Part shown: piece after piece, positions 6,023 through 9,066 of the stretch
How positions within the stretch are numbered: the first letter of the stretch is position 1
How the letters are laid out: each line of letters opens with the position of its first letter
Assembly (NCBI GenBank): GCA_937900675.1
Contig: CALCEA010000137.1
Span: 1-9,066, forward strand
Reading direction: 5' to 3'
DNA length: 9,066 bases
From: an uncultured Chitinophagaceae bacterium
GTDB lineage: Bacteria; Bacteroidota; Bacteroidia; Chitinophagales; Chitinophagaceae
The notes under the pieces: generated by a model
The model's input: the letters and a program-made list of their open reading frames with translations, nothing else
Database searches by the model: none
What the model was told of the DNA's origin: nothing
Position numbers and translations under genes: made by a program

Positions 6023-7474
6023 ATGAGTCAAACAACTTACAAACCAACACACCACAAAACCAAGATTGTTGCAACAGTTGGTCCTGCATGTGAAACATAC
6101 GATCAATTAAAAGCTTTAGTGATAGCAGGTGTGAATGTATTTCGTTTAAACTTTTCTCATGGTAGTCATGAAGACAAGAAAAAAATTATCGACAATATCA
6201 GAGGCATCAATAAAGAATTAGGATGTTCAGTGGCGATATTAGGTGACTTACAAGGTCCTAAATTAAGAGTAGGTGAAATTGAAAATAATAGATTAGAAGT
6301 AAAAGTGGGTGATATCTTGACATTATCAAATGACAAGTGTATTGGTACCATGGAAAAAATATATGTATCCTACCCTAACCTTGCTGGTGATGTTGTGGTT
6401 GGAAACACTATTATGATTGATGATGGAAAGATTGAAGTGAAAGTAAAAAGTGTGGAAGCTAATGGAGATGTAAAAGTAACAGTAACATTAGGTGGTATTA
6501 TCTCTTCTAAAAAAGGATTAAACTTACCTGATACAAAAATCTCTTTACCAGCATTAACTGAAAAAGATTTAGAAGATGCTGCATTTATTATTAAAGAAAA
6601 GTTAGACTGGGTTGCATTAAGCTTTGTAAAAAGAGTGGCTGATATTGAAATGTTAAGAGAGATCTTAAACAAGAATAACAGCAAATCTAAAATCATCGCT
6701 AAAATTGAAATGCCAGAAGCATTAACCAATATTCGTGACATTATTATTGCGAGTGATGCCATTATGGTAGCTCGTGGTGATTTGGGTGTTGAATTACCAG
6801 TAGAGAAGATTCCTTTGATTCAAAAAGAATTGATCAGAAAATGTTTACATAGAGCGAAGCCAGTAATTGTGGCAACTCAAATGATGGAATCAATGATTGA
6901 TCGTGTTAAACCAAACCGTTCTGAAATTACGGATGTTGCCAATGCGGTAATTGAAGGTGCTGATGCGGTAATGTTGAGTGGTGAAACTGCAACAGGTCAA
7001 TTCCCTGTATTGGTTATTGAGACCATGCGTAAAATTATTTCTGAAGTAGAGCAAAATGGATATAAATACAATCGTTCAGAAGATTTGAAACCACAACCAC
7101 ATTCTCCATCATTCTTAAGTGATGCATTATGTTATAACGCATGTAGATTATCAGATGATAGCGGATCTCAAGCATTAGTGGGTATGACTCAATCAGGTTA
7201 TACTGCATTTATGTTGAGTAGCTTCCGTCCAAAATCACCTTTATTTGTATTCACTAAAGAAGCAAGTTTGGTGAATCAATTATCATTAAGCTGGGGTGTA
7301 AAAGCATTCTACTATGATAAGGAAGAGAGCTTGGATGCAATCATCACAGATCAAATTCAAATCTTAAAGAAAGAAGGTTATGTAAAAGAAGGTGATATTG
7401 TAGTAAATACTGGTAGTACACCAATTAAGCTACACTTGCCAACGAATATGATCAAAATTAATAAAGTAGATTAA
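6023..7474 (+). CDS. pyk: Pyruvate kinase, predicted K+-independent type (483 aa)
   Basis: This enzyme transfers phosphate from phosphoenolpyruvate to ADP, giving pyruvate and ATP, the last step of glycolysis. Seen are KTKIVATVGPA (12-22), the FRLNFSHG segment (40-47) holding the Arg, Asn and Ser that bind substrate and cation, catalytic K227 in AKIEMPEA, metal ligands E229 and D253 (ARGDLGVE), T285 in ATQMMESM, and NRSEITDVANAV with DAVMLSGETA (314-323). A normal C-terminal domain follows, with no PEP-utiliser extension. The DLQGPKLRV segment has Leu, Gln, Lys and Val at the positions equivalent to Thr113, Lys114, Glu117 and Thr120 of muscle pyruvate kinase. This set is associated with enzymes that do not need K+. 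The gene is second in an operon with pfkA, and a strong terminator follows 6 bp after the stop codon. The first residues (MSQTTYKPTHH) are a variable extension, but no better start exists. Confidence 0.97.
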   Translation: MSQTTYKPTHHKTKIVATVGPACETYDQLKALVIAGVNVFRLNFSHGSHEDKKKIIDNIRGINKELGCSVAILGDLQGPKLRVGEIENNRLEVKVGDILTLSNDKCIGTMEKIYVSYPNLAGDVVVGNTIMIDDGKIEVKVKSVEANGDVKVTVTLGGIISSKKGLNLPDTKISLPALTEKDLEDAAFIIKEKLDWVALSFVKRVADIEMLREILNKNNSKSKIIAKIEMPEALTNIRDIIIASDAIMVARGDLGVELPVEKIPLIQKELIRKCLHRAKPVIVATQMMESMIDRVKPNRSEITDVANAVIEGADAVMLSGETATGQFPVLVIETMRKIISEVEQNGYKYNRSEDLKPQPHSPSFLSDALCYNACRLSDDSGSQALVGMTQSGYTAFMLSSFRPKSPLFVFTKEASLVNQLSLSWGVKAFYYDKEESLDAIITDQIQILKKEGYVKEGDIVVNTGSTPIKLHLPTNMIKINKVD

Positions 7475-7480
7475 ATACTA

Positions 7481-7511
7481 AAACGCTCCTAAAATCGGGA
7501 GCGTTTTTTTT
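7481..7511 (+). terminator. Rho-independent terminator of the pfkA-pyk operon
   Basis: The arms AAACGCTCC (7481-7489) and GGAGCGTTT (7498-7506) form a 9-bp stem with six G/C- or T/A-rich core pairs, CGCTCC with GGAGCG, and an 8-nt loop. A run of eight T spans 7504-7511. The hairpin begins 6 bp after the pyk stop and precedes nagB, so nagB probably has its own promoter. No comparable T-run exists for the opposite strand. Confidence 0.93.
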
Positions 7512-7544
7512 GTATATTTATTGTGTAATAATTACAACATTGCT

Positions 7545-9066
7545 ATGTTAGAATCATTTGAAAAAATCCCGGTAAAAATTTACAAAAACCCAACGGAGGG
7601 TTCAAACGCATTAGCGGCTCAAATTGCTGCTTTAATAAAAGAAAAACAAGCACAAAACCTGCCATGCGTTTTGGGAATGGCTACTGGAGCAACTCCTATT
7701 CTTTTGTATAAAGAATTAGTGCGTATGCATAAAGAGGAAGGATTAAGTTTTAAAAATGTAATCACTATTAATTTAGACGAGTACTATCCTATTCCAAGAA
7801 ATGCTTACCAAAGCTATTGGAGTTTTATGCATCGTCATTTATTTGATCATATAGATATAGATCCAAAAAATATTCATTTGCCTAATTCTGAATGGACAAA
7901 AGAAGAGTTAAAAGAAAAATGTGTTACTTACGAACAGACTATTGAAAAATTAGGTGGCATTGATTTACAAATTTTAGGTATTGGTAAAAACGGACACATT
8001 GGATTCAATGAACCTGGCTCTAGTTTTTATTCCAAGACAAGAGTGATTCATTTAGATCACTTAACTAGAATGGCTAATCTATACGAGTGGCATGATTTAA
8101 ATAAGGTTCCAAGAACAGCCATTACAGTGGGTATTGGAAGCATTATGAAAGCAAAGAAAATTGTCTTGTTAGCTTGGGGTAATAAAGCAGACATAGTAGC
8201 TAAATCAGTGGAAGGCGATGTGACAGAACAAGTACCAGCAAGTGTTTTACAAAATCACGACGATTGTACTTATATCATAGATGAATTTGCTGCAACAGAA
8301 TTAACTAGAAACAAAGCGCCATGGTTAACTGGATCTTGTGAGTGGACACCACAGAATATCAAGAAAGCCGTGATTGAATTGGCTTTGAAATTAGATAAGA
8401 CGGTATTAAGCTTAACAGCAGATGATTATAAAGAAAATAGTTTAGCAGATTTATTGGTACTAAGAGAATCTGTTTACGATATTAATCTGCAAGTGTTTTA
8501 CATGTTGCGTGATTCCATTACTGGATGGCCTGGTGGAAAACCCAATGCAGTCATTCCAGCACATCCAGAAAGAAGTGCACCACATCCAAAAAGAGTAATG
8601 ATCTTCTCCCCTCACCCTGATGATGATATCATTAGTATGGGCGGAACTTTCATGCGCTTACATGATCAAGGTCACGATGTACATGTAGCCTATCAAACCA
8701 GCGGTAATATTGCTGTAACAGATGAGTTTGTCACTCGTTTCTTAGATTTTGCAGTAGGATTTGAAGATATGTTTGGTATTGACAATAAAAAATCCAATGA
8801 AATATTAAGTGAAGCAAGACAATTTTTATCAGGTAAAAAACCTGGAGAATTGGATACTGCAGAAATTAGATCTATTAAAGGATTGATTAGAAGATGTGAA
8901 GCCAAAGCCACTTGTAGATATGTAGGTATTTCAGAGCAAAATTATCATTTCATGAACCTGCCTTTTTATGAAACAGGTGCTATTGATAAAAAACCAATGG
9001 GTGAAGAAGACATTCAAATCACCATGGACTTATTAAGAAAAGTAAAACCACACCAAGTATATTGTG
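7545..9066 (+). CDS. nagB: Glucosamine-6-phosphate deaminase fused to a PIG-L/LmbE deacetylase domain (N-terminal 507 residues, truncated)
   Basis: The N-terminal half (about residues 1-265) is a NagB/isomerase domain that should convert glucosamine 6-phosphate to fructose 6-phosphate and ammonia. It has the GMATGATP sugar-phosphate loop (44-51), INLDEYYPI with catalytic base D78, GIGKNGHIGFNEPGSS with H151 and E156, and TVGIGSIMKA. N149 stands where E. coli NagB has Asp141; as I recall, Asn or similar is common there in other bacterial NagBs. A linker (about 266-348) leads to a PIG-L/LmbE domain beginning VMIFSPHPDDD (351-361). There H357 and D360 are expected zinc ligands and D359 the general base, with Asp rather than the usual Glu ending the motif. 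The third zinc ligand would lie beyond the right edge. The fusion resembles the roughly 650-residue NagB-like proteins of Bacteroidota (PRK02122 type). Whether the second domain deacetylates an amino-sugar substrate is inference. ATG 7545 fits the domain start; only a near-match promoter box (TATATTTA, 7513-7520) is visible upstream. Confidence 0.93.
   Translation, partial: MLESFEKIPVKIYKNPTEGSNALAAQIAALIKEKQAQNLPCVLGMATGATPILLYKELVRMHKEEGLSFKNVITINLDEYYPIPRNAYQSYWSFMHRHLFDHIDIDPKNIHLPNSEWTKEELKEKCVTYEQTIEKLGGIDLQILGIGKNGHIGFNEPGSSFYSKTRVIHLDHLTRMANLYEWHDLNKVPRTAITVGIGSIMKAKKIVLLAWGNKADIVAKSVEGDVTEQVPASVLQNHDDCTYIIDEFAATELTRNKAPWLTGSCEWTPQNIKKAVIELALKLDKTVLSLTADDYKENSLADLLVLRESVYDINLQVFYMLRDSITGWPGGKPNAVIPAHPERSAPHPKRVMIFSPHPDDDIISMGGTFMRLHDQGHDVHVAYQTSGNIAVTDEFVTRFLDFAVGFEDMFGIDNKKSNEILSEARQFLSGKKPGELDTAEIRSIKGLIRRCEAKATCRYVGISEQNYHFMNLPFYETGAIDKKPMGEEDIQITMDLLRKVKPHQVYC

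Noticed and set aside
7513..7520. TATATTTA as a -7 box for nagB.
   Set aside because: It misses the final G of TAnnTTTG, has no -33 element and lies beside the terminator T-run in A/T-rich DNA. It is plausible by position but too weak to list as a feature.
8693..8911. Minus-strand 72-codon frame inside nagB.
   Set aside because: It is antisense to the conserved PIG-L domain and has no recognisable protein features.
1..9066. Search for a defence system, mobile element, CRISPR array, tRNA or riboswitch.
   Set aside because: No transposase, integrase, nuclease, toxin-antitoxin pair, direct-repeat array, cloverleaf or conserved aptamer pattern was seen. Gene content and spacing are those of core chromosome.

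Overview
The window reads as an ordinary chromosomal segment from a low-GC member of the Bacteroidota, probably near Chitinophagaceae. The taxon is an inference. It rests on TAnnTTTG-type -7 promoter boxes, A-rich leaders without clear Shine-Dalgarno sequences, and a NagB fused to a PIG-L deacetylase domain, an architecture familiar from this phylum. I found no mobile element, CRISPR array, tRNA, rRNA, phage gene or defence system, and no evidence of an undescribed system.

Layout, left to right. Positions 1-1003 (minus) hold the N-terminal half of threonyl-tRNA synthetase, cut by the window edge. A 55-bp divergent intergenic space with two opposed promoter boxes separates it from a secreted two-domain protein of unknown function (1059-2270, plus). 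That gene converges, with only 3 bp between stop codons, on a small lipoprotein gene (2274-2831, minus) that distantly resembles the DUF3347 layout. A second divergent promoter pair lies between the lipoprotein and an ABC-F ATPase (2906-4849, plus). For both of these genes the longest open frame begins inside a promoter box, so I placed the starts further downstream. After a 165-bp leader and intergenic region comes the glycolytic pair pfkA (5015-6001) and pyk (6023-7474), 21 bp apart and closed by a strong intrinsic terminator (7481-7511). The window ends in a nagB-type glucosamine-6-phosphate deaminase fused to a PIG-L/LmbE domain (from 7545, truncated at the right edge).

The right half is metabolically coherent. 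NagB would make fructose 6-phosphate, PfkA would phosphorylate it to the 1,6-bisphosphate, and Pyk would carry out the last ATP-forming step of glycolysis. The left half is translation-related (ThrS, ABC-F) with two envelope proteins of unknown role between. The points most worth a second look are the promoter-based start corrections, the Lys-type (predicted K+-independent) pyruvate kinase signature, the Lys next to the catalytic Asp of PfkA, and the two poorly characterised envelope proteins. Every stretch longer than 300 bases is covered by a gene.
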